Shown here: positions 8,839-17,318 of the stretch, piece by piece
Layout: every line of letters begins with the position of its first letter
How positions within the stretch are numbered: position 1 is the first letter of the stretch
Source of the DNA: Bacillota bacterium
Lineage (GTDB): Bacteria > Bacillota > Clostridia > Christensenellales > CAG-314
Reading direction: 5' to 3'
NCBI GenBank assembly: GCA_023458375.1
Contig: JAEWZT010000002.1
Span: forward strand, 124,001 to 188,000
DNA: 64,000 bases
Notes under the pieces: generated by a model
Told to the model about the DNA's origin: nothing
Databases searched by the model: none
What the model saw: only the letters and a program-made list of their open reading frames with translations
Position numbers and translations under genes: made by a program

Positions 8839-9083
8839 TTCTCTTCACCTTCTCCCTTTGCCTCCTCGTTTTTAAAGCCGCCGCCGAAAATCATTGAGGC
8901 AAGCCCCGCAAACGTTTCTTTGGGCGGAATGGCTATCCCCTGTTTTTTATCGCCCAGCAGAATTAGCGTGTCTCCCGGTTCAATACTAAATATTTTGCGC
9001 GCCTCTTGCGGAATGACTATTTGTCCCTTTTCGCCTACCTTTACAGTCCACGCGTATTGCCCCATAGGGGTTTTCGAGTGCAT
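8835..9083 (-). CDS. AbrB/SpoVT-type DNA-binding regulator
   Basis: 82 aa with one swapped-hairpin AbrB domain, VGEKGQIVIPQEARKIFSI followed by PGD and LILL, and an acidic C-terminal tail. The start at 9083 (MHSKTPMG) is preceded by AGAGG at good spacing; the 13-residue extension to 9122 is unlikely. First gene of the operon with the ABC ATPase and permease, so it probably autoregulates it. Small AbrB proteins heading ABC-2 operons are common in Clostridia. Confidence 0.88.
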   Translation of the reverse strand: MHSKTPMGQYAWTVKVGEKGQIVIPQEARKIFSIEPGDTLILLGDKKQGIAIPPKETFAGLASMIFGGGFKNEEAKGEGEEK

Positions 9084-9728
9084 ATTTTTTACCTCTTTTA
9101 TATAAAATCTCTTTAATCGCAAATATTAAATATTTAGCTTGGGGGCTTATGTATTTGTCTTTTCTGCCTTTTATCGTATAAGCCGTTTGCCGTTTTGCTA
9201 CTGCGGCTTTTAATATAGTTTAAAACCTGCGCCAAACAGGCTCGGCGCCTCTCAATGCTTTTTTACGGCTGCAAATAATTCTCTTTACATATAAACCCAT
9301 TTGTTCCAAGTGGATTATACGCTTGGCTTACTGTCCTTCTTTGGCGCCGTCAACCCAGGTGATGAAGGCGAGCTTTTTTGAGCGCAGATTTAAGCGAAAG
9401 CAAAAATGAAGCTTAAAAGCGCGCCGCGCCTGCTAGGGTAGGTGTTTATCCTTAATGAGGCGGCCGTCTTTCTATTTTCACTAAGCGATTTTGCAGTTGT
9501 GCGGACGCGCTAAGCTTATTGCTTTTATTTTACTCTTACACTGTGCTGCTTTGGTATGAAAAGTATAATTTGTATAACAAGTATAGCCTATAAAATGCGC
9601 CCTGTAAACTAAATAACATAAAATATTTTGTGCGCGGCTGGGATAACCTAATAAACTCTGTTAAAAAGTTTTGCCAAACTCAATTTTGTTTTACAAATTA
9701 AAAACGGCGGTAAGGTGATTTACATATT
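9084..9728. other. Spacer with a possible decayed gene
   Basis: About 640 bases between the AbrB operon and the epimerase gene. No intact gene. A coding-like remnant on the minus strand is listed separately (9256-9420). Confidence 0.4.
9256..9420 (-). pseudogene. Possible remnant of a YdeI/OmpD-associated-type protein
   Basis: On the minus strand the frame reads LRSKKLAFITWVDGAKEGQ, a stop, then AKRIIHLEQMGLYVKRI. The spacing and the xxxxFxxWVxxAKxxxxxAKRIxxxxxM pattern resemble the C-terminal helices of YdeI/OmpD-associated proteins (typically SHRREYVxWIxEAKxxETRxRRI). The in-frame stop and missing N-terminus make it non-functional. The match is by eye and short. Confidence 0.3.
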
Positions 9729-9766
9729 TAAAAAGGCTTGCTTTGCATTTGCGCAAAACAAGCCTC
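9729..9766 (-). terminator. Terminator of the epimerase gene
   Basis: Read on the minus strand: AGGCTTG...CAAGCCT with an inner TTTGC/GCAAA stem, followed by TTTTTAAA. It lies 25 bases after the stop of the gene at 9791. Confidence 0.8.
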
Positions 9767-9790
9767 TTAAATGGAGGATATGAAAAAAGT

Positions 9791-10876
9791 TTAAACTTTT
9801 GTGCGAATCTTTTTGGCTTTTTTGGAGGCAACGCGCTTTTTATCCTTAGCCGCCTCGGGAGACCGCCTGCTTTCTTTTATCCACGCCGCAATGTCCGTTA
9901 AGCTTTCTTTTAAGGGGCGCGTCTGGTAGCCGAATTCTTCCGTTGCCTTTTGGTGTGAAAAAGCCGTGCCCTGCGATACGGTATAAATTGAATATCCCGT
10001 AAAGACGGGCGTCTGGTGTGTCGCCTTATAATGCAGTTCGGCTAAGGGCGCGAAAGCTTTTGCGACCCACAGCGGGATATAAACCCTGATTTTTTTGCGC
10101 CCGCTTATTTCGGCAAGCAGAGTAAAAAGTTCTTCAAGCTCTACGTAGCGGTTGGAAAGGATATAACACTCTCCCTTTCTGCCCTTTCGGCAAGCCTGCA
10201 CGATACCTCTTGCCACGTCGCGCACGTCTACAAAGTCAAAGCCGCCCTTAATGGCTACGGGCAGTTTTTTGTTAAGATAAAGGGTGATAAGCTGCGCCAT
10301 ATTGCCTGTTGGCAACCCGTTGGGTCCTATTATGCCCGAAGGGTGCACGACTAGGGCGTCAAGACCCTCTTTTGCCGCGTCAAGCACAAGCTGCGTCGCT
10401 TCCGCTTTGGTTTTATCGTAGTAGCCCATAACATTGTCGGGGTCAAAATGGGTAATTTCCTTTGTAATTTCCCCTCTGGGCAGCCCCGGAATGGCATGGA
10501 CGGAACTGACGTAAAGCAGCCTTTTGACGTGGTTTTCCTTACATGCGGCAATAATATTTGACGTTCCGAAAACATTTACGGCGCGGATTTTTTTATCGGC
10601 TTTTTTGGTAATAGCCACAATGCCCGCGCAGTGGATAACATATAAATCTTTTCCCTCAAAGTTGTTAAAAAGCGGCAACAGCGTTTCCGGCTTGCAAACG
10701 TTTCCTTCGTATTCCCTTAAATTGTGCCTGTTTACAACCACAAAGGGGGGAACGTGCTCTTTGGGCAGCACAAGCGCGCGCACTTCCTCGCCGCGCGCAA
10801 GCAATTCCTTGACGACATAGCTGCCAAGGTGCCCCGCCGCGCCCGTTACGATATAAACTGAATTGTTTTCTCTCAT
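9791..10876 (-). CDS. NAD-dependent epimerase/dehydratase (extended SDR)
   Basis: 361 aa. Rossmann motif VTGAAGHLGSY at 10-20, active-site YYDKTKAEA (YxxxK) near residue 153 and the HPSGIIGP segment mark an extended short-chain dehydrogenase like dihydroflavonol reductases and nucleotide-sugar epimerases. The C-terminus ends in a Lys/Arg-rich tail (about 340-361) not typical of the family. Start ATG 10876 has AGGTG upstream. It stands alone with its own terminator; the substrate cannot be told. A 7-bp GC hairpin (10944-10961) lies in the upstream region. Confidence 0.82.
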   Translation of the reverse strand: MRENNSVYIVTGAAGHLGSYVVKELLARGEEVRALVLPKEHVPPFVVVNRHNLREYEGNVCKPETLLPLFNNFEGKDLYVIHCAGIVAITKKADKKIRAVNVFGTSNIIAACKENHVKRLLYVSSVHAIPGLPRGEITKEITHFDPDNVMGYYDKTKAEATQLVLDAAKEGLDALVVHPSGIIGPNGLPTGNMAQLITLYLNKKLPVAIKGGFDFVDVRDVARGIVQACRKGRKGECYILSNRYVELEELFTLLAEISGRKKIRVYIPLWVAKAFAPLAELHYKATHQTPVFTGYSIYTVSQGTAFSHQKATEEFGYQTRPLKESLTDIAAWIKESRRSPEAAKDKKRVASKKAKKIRTKV

Positions 10877-11431
10877 TTATTATTTCACCTGCCTTATAAA
10901 CCGACCCGTTTTACCTCTAAGCGTCTTTCTTTTTTACGAAAGGGCAGGCGTTGCCGCCTGCAAATACGCAAGTCTTTATTTCTAGCATTTTTCCCGTCTA
11001 AGTTATTTATACTCGCGCGCCGTTATTCTTTTATGTTGATTTGTTTAAAACTGAGTGAAATAAGGCGCTTTTTCGTGGCAGTTTTTGTCTTTTATGCCTT
11101 TTTAGATTTCTAAGCGCTTTTTGCTTTCTTTATTACAAGTTATAGCAAAAATAAAAGCCGCGCACAGTTTTAGGAAATTGTTTAAAGCGGTTTATCTTGC
11201 GGCGCCCCCTTTATTTGTCCTAGCTGCGCTTGCCAAAGAGGAGCAGCAATAGTTTGCCGTAAAAATTAAGCGGGGAAATGCTTTTATTTTTGCTTTTGAA
11301 GTCTTTCCTTTTACCAAAATATAAAAAGGCGGTCGTTGTTTTAAAAATCATTTCCGAGCGCTTATAGAATAAAAGCTTTTCAAAAGCAATCCCTTTATAC
11401 TATTCGCCTTTTCCTGCGGACGTTAACGGCG
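10877..11431. other. Spacer between epimerase and peptidase E genes
   Basis: 555 bases. Contains GCAGGCG-TTGC-CGCCTGC (10944-10961), a tight hairpin without a T-run that may sit in the epimerase leader. I recognise no gene or remnant. Confidence 0.4.
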
Positions 11432-11472
11432 ATAAAAAAATGAAAGCGCTTTTTGTAAAAAAAGCGCTTTTT
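11432..11472 (-). terminator. Terminator of peptidase E gene
   Basis: A near-perfect AAAAAGCGCTTTTT palindrome, followed on the minus strand by T7. It is 40 bases after the peptidase E stop. Confidence 0.75.
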
Positions 11473-11511
11473 GCATGGTTAAAAAAATTAAATGCGGCGG
11501 GATGTAATATT

Positions 11512-12264
11512 TTAAAGCCCTTTCTCTTCTAGCGCGCGGCTCTCGCTGTCGCCGCAAAACTTTTCTTCTTTTCCTCTTTTGAAATAATAAGTTTCGCCGT
11601 AAAAGGTCGTTTTCCCTTTGGCAATTTCAATGTAAGCGCCGTCGGCTATGCCAAAATGCGGATATTTATAAGAATCGGCAAGTGACATTTCAAAAGGAGT
11701 TACGCCCCCTAAAAGATAATCTTTCGCGGTGTTGATGTGGGGCATAATTTTAACTTTTGTAAGCCCCAGACCGCTTATCAGCCTGTTAAAGTTTTTGTCC
11801 GCCGTTTCCTCCTCGTATTCGGGCTGGACGTAAACAAAGTCGGCGCAGTTCATGCTGCCCGCGCTTTGACCTATTAACACGCCTTTAAAATCTTTGAGCT
11901 TTTCTTTGAGCATAATTTGCTTAAAATAGGCGTTTTGCGTAGGAACGTGCCCTCCCGCCAAAAAAACCACGTCGGCATTTTTAATCAAAAGCGCTAAATC
12001 ACCTTTAAACCTGCTATCTACTACGGTAAAACCCTTTATCTCAAAACCGCTCAGTTCAAAGGATTTTTTACGCAAAGCCGCATAAGCGTCTGTTATTTCG
12101 TAAGAATCAGGGCTGCTCGCCAAAAAGACAAAGCCGCCTATTGTAGGCATTAACGCCTTTAATTTTGAAACAAACCCGTTGGCGTTTACCATTGGGCTTG
12201 CGACCTTGACTTCATTTTCTAAAACATATCCTCCCATGCTGCTTGTCAAAATTGCCGCTTTCAT
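11512..12264 (-). CDS. Peptidase E-like protein (family S51)
   Basis: 250 aa, cytosolic. S51 peptidases cleave Asp-X dipeptides. The nucleophile elbow IGQSAGSMN, the upstream VVFLAGGHVPTQN strand-turn, the catalytic-region histidine in MPHINTAKD and the downstream IADGAYIE strand match the family. Start ATG 12264 is preceded by AAGGAG with 6-base spacing. The gene is monocistronic. Some S51 relatives act on other substrates such as cyanophycin, so Asp-dipeptide specificity is an inference. Confidence 0.8.
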   Translation of the reverse strand: MKAAILTSSMGGYVLENEVKVASPMVNANGFVSKLKALMPTIGGFVFLASSPDSYEITDAYAALRKKSFELSGFEIKGFTVVDSRFKGDLALLIKNADVVFLAGGHVPTQNAYFKQIMLKEKLKDFKGVLIGQSAGSMNCADFVYVQPEYEEETADKNFNRLISGLGLTKVKIMPHINTAKDYLLGGVTPFEMSLADSYKYPHFGIADGAYIEIAKGKTTFYGETYYFKRGKEEKFCGDSESRALEEKGL

Positions 12265-12487
12265 AAAAATCTCCTTGTTTAAAGGGCATTATACCACATT
12301 TTTTCAAGCCTTTCCTTTGCTTTTTACCCATTGACAAAGCTTGCAAATATCAAACCGCTTGATGAAAGCGCCAATCTCTTTTCAATTCGGGGTTGACTAA
12401 CCTGCGGTTGAGGGAGTTTTTGTTAAAACTAATACAGACGATTTGTCCGCAGGCAAAAATAATAACTTTGTTAAGAAAAAAGCTGTT
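12265..12487. other. Spacer upstream of peptidase E
   Basis: No gene seen. A 25-base tandem duplication follows at 12488. Confidence 0.4.
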
Positions 12488-12536
12488 AAAGATTTGGCTT
12501 GTTCACTAGTATAAAGATTTGGCTTGTTCACAGTAT
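12488..12536. repeat. Tandem duplication, 25 and 24 bp
   Basis: AAAGATTTGGCTTGTTCAC occurs at 12488-12506 and again at 12513-12531. The link after each is TAGTAT and AGTAT, so the second copy differs by one missing base. It looks like a recent slip duplication in non-coding DNA. Confidence 0.9.
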
Positions 12537-12565
12537 TTTGGTAAATGTTCTTTGGTTAAAAAACC

Positions 12566-13657
12566 TTACACATTAAAACGGAAAAGCACCACGTCGCCGT
12601 CTTTTATTTCGTAGTCTTTGCCCTCGCTTCTGACCTTTCCCTGTTCTTTGGCGTTGTGGTAGTTGCCGCACTCAATTAAAGTTTTGTAAGGCACCACTTC
12701 GGCGCGTATAAAACCGCGTTCAAAATCGCTGTGAATCTTGCCCGCAGCCTGAGGCGCCTTTGTGCCCCTTTCTATCGTCCACGCGCGCGTTTCCTTTTCG
12801 CCCGCCGTAAGATAAGAAATTAGCCCCAGCAGCTCGTAGCCCTCCTGCACAAGCCTTTCAAGCCCGCTCAAACTAAGCCCGTAACCCTCTAAAAATAGCT
12901 GCCTTTCGCCCTCATCCAAATGAGTAAGCTCTTCTTCCACCTTAGCGCAAAGCGGCAAGACATTAACGCCTTCTTTTTGCGCAAGGGCGCGAACGCTTTT
13001 AACATAATTGTTTTCCGTCTTTCCGATGTCCTCTTCGCCTATGTTGGCGCAATATATAACGGGTTTTGCAGACAAAAGCAAAAGCTGCTCCGCCTCGGCT
13101 TTTTCTTCTTCGGATAGTTTAAGCGCGCGGGCGGGAATCCCCTCGTTTAAGCCGTCTAAAATCTTTTGATACAGTTCCGCCTGAAAAAGATATTTTTTAT
13201 CCCCCGTTTTAATCATGCTTTTTGCTTTGTCAAGGCGGCTTACGGCGGTATCAATATCGGCTAAAATCAGTTCGGTGTTTACGGTTTCAATGTCGCTTAG
13301 CGGGTCAATTTTGTCGTTGACATGGGTAACGTTGCCTCCCTCAAAACAGCGCACGACATGCACTATTGCGTCAACTTCCCTAATATGCGACAAAAACTTG
13401 TTGCCCAGCCCCTCGCCGCGGCTTGCGCCTTTAACAAGCCCAGCAATATCCACGAATTTTAACAGCGCGGGAGTAATTTTTTTGCTGTCGTAAAGCTTTG
13501 CCAAAGCGTCAAGGCGGCAGTCGGGCACGGCTACTACGCCCACGTTTGCCTCAATTGTGCAAAACGGGTAATTTGCAACCTCCGCGCCTGCGCGCGTTAT
13601 CGCGTTAAAAAGGGTGCTTTTTCCTACGTTGGGCAAGCCCACGACGCCTAATTTCAT
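12566..13657 (-). CDS. ychF: Ribosome-associated GTPase/ATPase YchF
   Basis: 363 aa, the normal length. YchF (OLA1) is an Obg-family P-loop NTPase that binds ribosomes and prefers ATP. G1 GLPNVGKST at 7-15, the NYPFCTIEANVGVV switch region, G3 DIAGLVKGAS, an NxxE-type G4 (CANIGEED) and the C-terminal TGS-like domain (RAWTIERGTKAPQAAGKIH and IKDGDVV) are all there. A promoter is readable upstream (13717-13745). Monocistronic; divergent from uppP. Confidence 0.96.
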   Translation of the reverse strand: MKLGVVGLPNVGKSTLFNAITRAGAEVANYPFCTIEANVGVVAVPDCRLDALAKLYDSKKITPALLKFVDIAGLVKGASRGEGLGNKFLSHIREVDAIVHVVRCFEGGNVTHVNDKIDPLSDIETVNTELILADIDTAVSRLDKAKSMIKTGDKKYLFQAELYQKILDGLNEGIPARALKLSEEEKAEAEQLLLLSAKPVIYCANIGEEDIGKTENNYVKSVRALAQKEGVNVLPLCAKVEEELTHLDEGERQLFLEGYGLSLSGLERLVQEGYELLGLISYLTAGEKETRAWTIERGTKAPQAAGKIHSDFERGFIRAEVVPYKTLIECGNYHNAKEQGKVRSEGKDYEIKDGDVVLFRFNV

Positions 13658-13716
13658 AATAATTTTACCTCATTTGGTGTGCCGCGCTAGTCTATATGAC
13701 TTTTTCAAGCGGTATA

Positions 13717-13745
13717 ATTATATAGCATAGGGCGCAGATTGTAAA
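13717..13745 (-). promoter_or_regulatory. ychF promoter
   Basis: On the minus strand TTTACA, 17-bp spacer, TATAAT (complement of 13717-13722). It lies 60-90 bases before the ychF ATG and overlaps an AT-rich element that may also serve uppP. Confidence 0.7.
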
Positions 13746-13769
13746 TGTAAAAAGGAGGAAAAAAGAGCT

Positions 13770-14522
13770 TTGACTATTTGGCAAAGTTTATTTTTGGGGG
13801 TGCTGCAAGGGCTTACGGAATTTCTCCCCGTGTCAAGCAGCGGGCACCTTATTTTGGCGGGTCAGCTTTTTGATATTCCCAACGATTTGGCTTTTGACGT
13901 TTTTTTGCACCTTGGAACGCTTGCTTCCGTTTGCCTGATAATGAGAAAAAGTATTTCCGCTTTGTTTACCAAAGACCACAGCCGCACTTTGCTGATGCTT
14001 ATTTTAGCCAGTATCCCCACCTTTGCAATCGCCCTTTTGGTAAAGCTGTTTATAGAAGAGGAGCTTTTGAACAAGCTTTTGCCCATCGGCTTTGCCTTAA
14101 CCATAGTGTTGCTTTTTTTGACGCATTTTTTGGCGAAAGAAAGAATTTCCTTAAAAAAGCGCGTTTTGCCGCAGATTATTTGCGGCGTGGTGCAGGGCGT
14201 GGCGGTGCTGCCCGGCTTGTCGCGTAGCGGAAGCACCATAGCTACTTTAAGCCTATTCGGTGCAAGCAAAGAAGAGGCGACGGAGTTCAGCTTTTTGCTT
14301 TCTATCCCCGTAATTGCCGCGTCGGGCATAGCGGAAGGTTACACTGCTTTTAAAAGCGGTTTTGACACTGCTTTTTTAAACGTTTTAGCGGGCATTTTCG
14401 CCTCTTTTTTAGTCGGCTGTTTCGCCATCGCGCTTGTAAAAAAACTCGCCGTGCAAAACAGGCTTGTCTATTTTGCGGTTTACCTTTTTATTCCCCTTTT
14501 AATAAGCTTAATTTTGCTTTAA
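13770..14522 (+). CDS. uppP: Undecaprenyl-diphosphatase (UppP/BacA)
   Basis: 250 aa integral membrane enzyme that recycles the C55 lipid carrier for wall synthesis and can give bacitracin tolerance. Both signature blocks are present: GLTEFLPVSSSGHLIL (about 14-29) and PGLSRSGSTIATLSLFGA (about 148-165), within about eight hydrophobic segments. The start codon is TTG at 13770, supported by AAAGGAGG 11 bases upstream and the conserved N-terminal TIWQSLFLGVLQGLTEFLP. Length is slightly below the common 265-275 aa. It stands alone, divergent from ychF. Confidence 0.95.
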   Translation: MTIWQSLFLGVLQGLTEFLPVSSSGHLILAGQLFDIPNDLAFDVFLHLGTLASVCLIMRKSISALFTKDHSRTLLMLILASIPTFAIALLVKLFIEEELLNKLLPIGFALTIVLLFLTHFLAKERISLKKRVLPQIICGVVQGVAVLPGLSRSGSTIATLSLFGASKEEATEFSFLLSIPVIAASGIAEGYTAFKSGFDTAFLNVLAGIFASFLVGCFAIALVKKLAVQNRLVYFAVYLFIPLLISLILL

Positions 14523-14548
14523 TGCGCCGCAAGGCGCCGCCTTTTTTT
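14523..14548 (+). terminator. uppP terminator
   Basis: GCGCC, a GCAA (GNRA) tetraloop, GGCGC, then CGCC and seven T, beginning one base after the uppP stop. Confidence 0.75.
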
Positions 14549-14557
14549 AAACGGGAC

Positions 14558-14675
14558 TGCGCCGCTTACGTTTTTCGCCCTCCGCAAATCTGTTTGACTA
14601 GTGCGCCGCCTGCTTTTTTTCGCTCCCGCAAACTTTTTCGCGGCTTGACGGTGCGCCGCCCGCGTAATTTTTTAA
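14558..14675. repeat. Degenerate tandem repeat, about 44-50 bp unit
   Basis: Two and a half units, each starting TGCGCCGC, then a pyrimidine tract, a CCGCAAA core and TTGAC: 14558-14601, 14602-14651 and a partial copy from 14652. Each start could form a small hairpin with a T-run, like the preceding uppP terminator, so the array may have grown from terminator sequence. Confidence 0.6.
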
Positions 14676-15019
14676 AATTGATAATGGCTGCATTAGAAAT
14701 GGTTCAACCCTCCTCTTTCGGTTTTTTTGCTTTGACAAACTTTCTGGAATTTTTTTATTGGCGCCGCTTAATGGGGGGCAAAACTTAACTTTTAGGTAAA
14801 AGCCGCATTATTTTACTATGGACAAAAAATTAAACGCGCTTGCTATTTGACAAACAAAACGCAAAAAACATCGGATTACCGCGATTTATTAAAAACGGAA
14901 GGCTTTGCGGCAATAAACGCAAGGGTTTATCTTACCGTTTAGCGTTTAACTACGGCAGGGGCATTTTTAGGCGCTAATCGCTGAGTTAAGAGCTAAAAGG
15001 TGCGGATATGAGTTAAAAA
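14676..15019. other. Gene-free spacer
   Basis: Short coding-like runs occur around 14860-15000, but none has a start site or family I recognise. Confidence 0.35.
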
Positions 15020-15049
15020 CAAAAACAAAACCGCTTCAAAAAAGCGGTT
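15020..15049 (-). terminator. Terminator of the metG/tatD/queH/GNAT group
   Basis: On the minus strand AACCGCTT, loop, AAGCGGTT, then TTGTTTTTGTTTTT, 14 bases after the GNAT stop. Confidence 0.75.
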
Positions 15050-15062
15050 GTATTGATTTGGT

Positions 15063-15587
15063 TTATTGATTTATTATGTATCTTTGAACTGTTTCTTTGT
15101 ATATATCGCTGTAAAACTCTTGTTGCAAAGCCCCTCCGCAGTTTTTAATTACCCCCGCCGAGGCTAAGTTGGATTTATCGCAGGTAACTATAATTTCGCG
15201 TAAACCTATAACTTTACAGACATTTAAGGCTTGTTTTAACATATCTGTGGCATAGCCCTTTCTTCTTTGCGTAGGACGGATACTGTAACCTATATGCCCG
15301 CCCTCTTTGCGCAAAAAATCGTTAAGAGCCAAGCGTATATTTACCATTCCGATGATGCCGCCCTCTTCCCCCATATAAAAGTAGGTAAGGGCGGGAACTC
15401 TTCCCTCGCCGACATTTGCAATATCAATATCGCAAAGCACTTTTTCAAGCCACTTTTCATAGGTGCTTTCCGCCAAAAACCTGTCTAAACCGCCGCAGCC
15501 GTGTATTTGCGAATTATATTTATAAAACTCGTCAATATATTCTTTTGCCCTTTCTTCGTAAACACCTTTGGGAAACACTAATTTCAT
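15063..15587 (-). CDS. GNAT family N-acetyltransferase
   Basis: 174 aa. The acetyl-CoA-binding motif IRPTQRRKGYATDMLKQAL with GYSIRP before it and IVTCDKSNLASAGVIKNCGG after it is the classic GNAT core, of the RimJ-like type that modifies small molecules or proteins. I start it at ATG 15587 (MKLVFPKG), with GGGAG 9 bases upstream; longer starts run into queH. The gene begins 4 bases after the queH stop, so it is the last gene of the tatD-queH-GNAT operon. The substrate is unknown. Confidence 0.85.
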   Translation of the reverse strand: MKLVFPKGVYEERAKEYIDEFYKYNSQIHGCGGLDRFLAESTYEKWLEKVLCDIDIANVGEGRVPALTYFYMGEEGGIIGMVNIRLALNDFLRKEGGHIGYSIRPTQRRKGYATDMLKQALNVCKVIGLREIIVTCDKSNLASAGVIKNCGGALQQEFYSDIYKETVQRYIINQ

Positions 15588-15591
15588 ACAA

Positions 15592-16233
15592 TCAATCTCC
15601 CTGCCCCAAAAAATATTTGTCTTTATAAGAAAAATAGCAGCCGCAATAGTCTTGGCGGTAAAGTCCGTATTGCTTGCACAGCTCAATGCTTTTTGCATAG
15701 CCGCCCTCTTTTTTAAAGTCGGAAAACAAAAACTCCACCCCCTCTTTTTTTGCGACGTTTTCCCCTATTGAGTTAATTAACGCGCTGTTTTTGTGGGGGG
15801 AAATGGTAAGCGTAGTGCCGAATAATTCATAGTTGTTTTTTGCGGCATAGAGCGCCGTTGAGGACAGTCTTTGCTCAAAACACAGCGCGCATCTGCCTCC
15901 CCCCTCTTTTTCCTTTTCAAAACCTTTGACAAAAGAATAAAACTTATTGGGCTCATAGGGCGGGGCAATCAATTTGATTTTTTTGTTTTGCGCCGTGTTA
16001 AACTGCGTCAAAAAGCTTTCAAGCGTATGCAGCCTTTTTTCGTATTCTTCTTTGCCGTAGATATTGGGGTTATAAAAATAGACGGCAACGTCAAAAAAGG
16101 GGCTTAAAAAATCAAGGGTATAGGTTAAACAGGGCGCACAGCAAGCGTGCATCAAAAGCTTGGGAATTACCCCCTCCCGCTTATTTTTTTCTATCCTCTG
16201 CAAAAGCAGCTTGTGATAATTGACGGCGCTCAT
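15592..16233 (-). CDS. queH: Epoxyqueuosine reductase QueH
   Basis: 213 aa. QueH reduces epoxyqueuosine to queuosine in tRNA anticodon position 34, replacing QueG in many anaerobes. Cysteine motifs expected for its metal sites are all present: HACCAPC (29-35), RCALCFEQR and YRQDYCGCYFS. ATG overlaps the tatD stop as ATGA. No other queuosine genes are in the window, so the cell may salvage the precursor or encode them elsewhere. Confidence 0.92.
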   Translation of the reverse strand: MSAVNYHKLLLQRIEKNKREGVIPKLLMHACCAPCLTYTLDFLSPFFDVAVYFYNPNIYGKEEYEKRLHTLESFLTQFNTAQNKKIKLIAPPYEPNKFYSFVKGFEKEKEGGGRCALCFEQRLSSTALYAAKNNYELFGTTLTISPHKNSALINSIGENVAKKEGVEFLFSDFKKEGGYAKSIELCKQYGLYRQDYCGCYFSYKDKYFLGQGD

Positions 16234-17000
16234 TTTATCTTTGTAAAAAACCTCTTGGTGTTTTCCAAAACAGTCGCTTCCGCTTGGGAAAAATCTATTC
16301 CGTATGCGGCGGCTATATGGGGCAAAACCAAACGGATATATTTTGGGTAGTTAAGCTTGCCCCTGAAAGGCTCGGGCGTAAGGTAAGGTCCGTCTGTTTC
16401 CGTAAGCACCCTGTCTAAGGGAATTGCCGATAAAACTTCGCTTTTTCTGTTTTTCTTAAAAGTCAAGGCGCCGCCGAAAGCGAAATAGCTCAAATATTTA
16501 TTCAAAAGCGTCTTTGCGGTTTCGGCGCTTCCCGAATAACAATGAAGTAAAATCCCGCGGTCAAGATAATTTCTGTGCGCCTGCAAAATATCCAAAGCGT
16601 CGGCAAAAGCGTCGCGCAAATGCAGCGTTAGGGGCAAATTAAGCTTATGGGCAAGCATTATTTGGCGCGCAAACACCTCTTTTTGAACTTTCCTTTCGCT
16701 AAGCTCGTAAAAATAGTCAAGCCCCACTTCGCCTACCGCCACAACTTTTGGGTTATTTGCAAGCTCAACCATTTTATTTTCAAACGCGTCGGAAAAAGTT
16801 TTGGCGTCGTGGGGGTGGCAGCCCACGGTGCAGTAAACTTTTTTGTGTTTTTGCGCGATTTCAAAACCTTTGACCATACCCAAAAAGTCGGCGGAATTGT
16901 TTATTACAAAATCTATCCCGTCTAAGGCAAAACTGTCGATTATTTCCTCCCGTTCTCCGTCGTAGCGGGGGTCGTCAAGGTGTATATGGGTATCTATCAT
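16230..17000 (-). CDS. tatD: TatD family metal-dependent DNase
   Basis: 256 aa TIM-barrel hydrolase. Metal ligands appear in DTHIHLDD (3-10), GEVGLDYFYE, LHLRDAFADAL, LHCYSGS and LTETDGPYL. TatD proteins are 3'-exonucleases acting on DNA and are often encoded after metG in Bacillota, as here (318 bases downstream). It overlaps queH by 4 bases. Confidence 0.93.
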   Translation of the reverse strand: MIDTHIHLDDPRYDGEREEIIDSFALDGIDFVINNSADFLGMVKGFEIAQKHKKVYCTVGCHPHDAKTFSDAFENKMVELANNPKVVAVGEVGLDYFYELSERKVQKEVFARQIMLAHKLNLPLTLHLRDAFADALDILQAHRNYLDRGILLHCYSGSAETAKTLLNKYLSYFAFGGALTFKKNRKSEVLSAIPLDRVLTETDGPYLTPEPFRGKLNYPKYIRLVLPHIAAAYGIDFSQAEATVLENTKRFFTKIK

Positions 17001-17318
17001 TTTTTTATTTCTCTTTAATCTTTTAAACTTTCGCTGTCTTCTTAGTTTTTGCTTTAAAGTGCGTAATTTTTAATTAGCGCTTTAAAAAGGGCTTTATCTT
17101 AAATAAAATCTAAAACTATTCTTTTTATTCTTGCAAGCGCGCTTAATTCCATTAATTCGGACTTTAAATGTTTCCCGCTTGTTATCTAAAAAGTTCCGAA
17201 CGTTAAAACAAAGCGATAATCGGGCGGCTTGTAAAGCGTTGTCTGCATTGTCTTTAAGCCACAGAACTGCTTTAATAAGGCGTTTTGGCAGGTTTTTGTC
17301 AAAGCTTAACCTCGCGCT
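17001..17318. other. metG-tatD spacer
   Basis: 318 A/T-rich bases between two genes that are normally adjacent. I see no ORF worth calling and no convincing terminator, so cotranscription is possible. Confidence 0.35.

Noticed and set aside
8471..8875. 134-aa plus ORF
   Set aside because: Antisense shadow of the ABC ATPase gene.
14522..14788. 88-aa plus ORF after uppP
   Set aside because: Covers the uppP terminator and the tandem repeat; composition follows the repeat.
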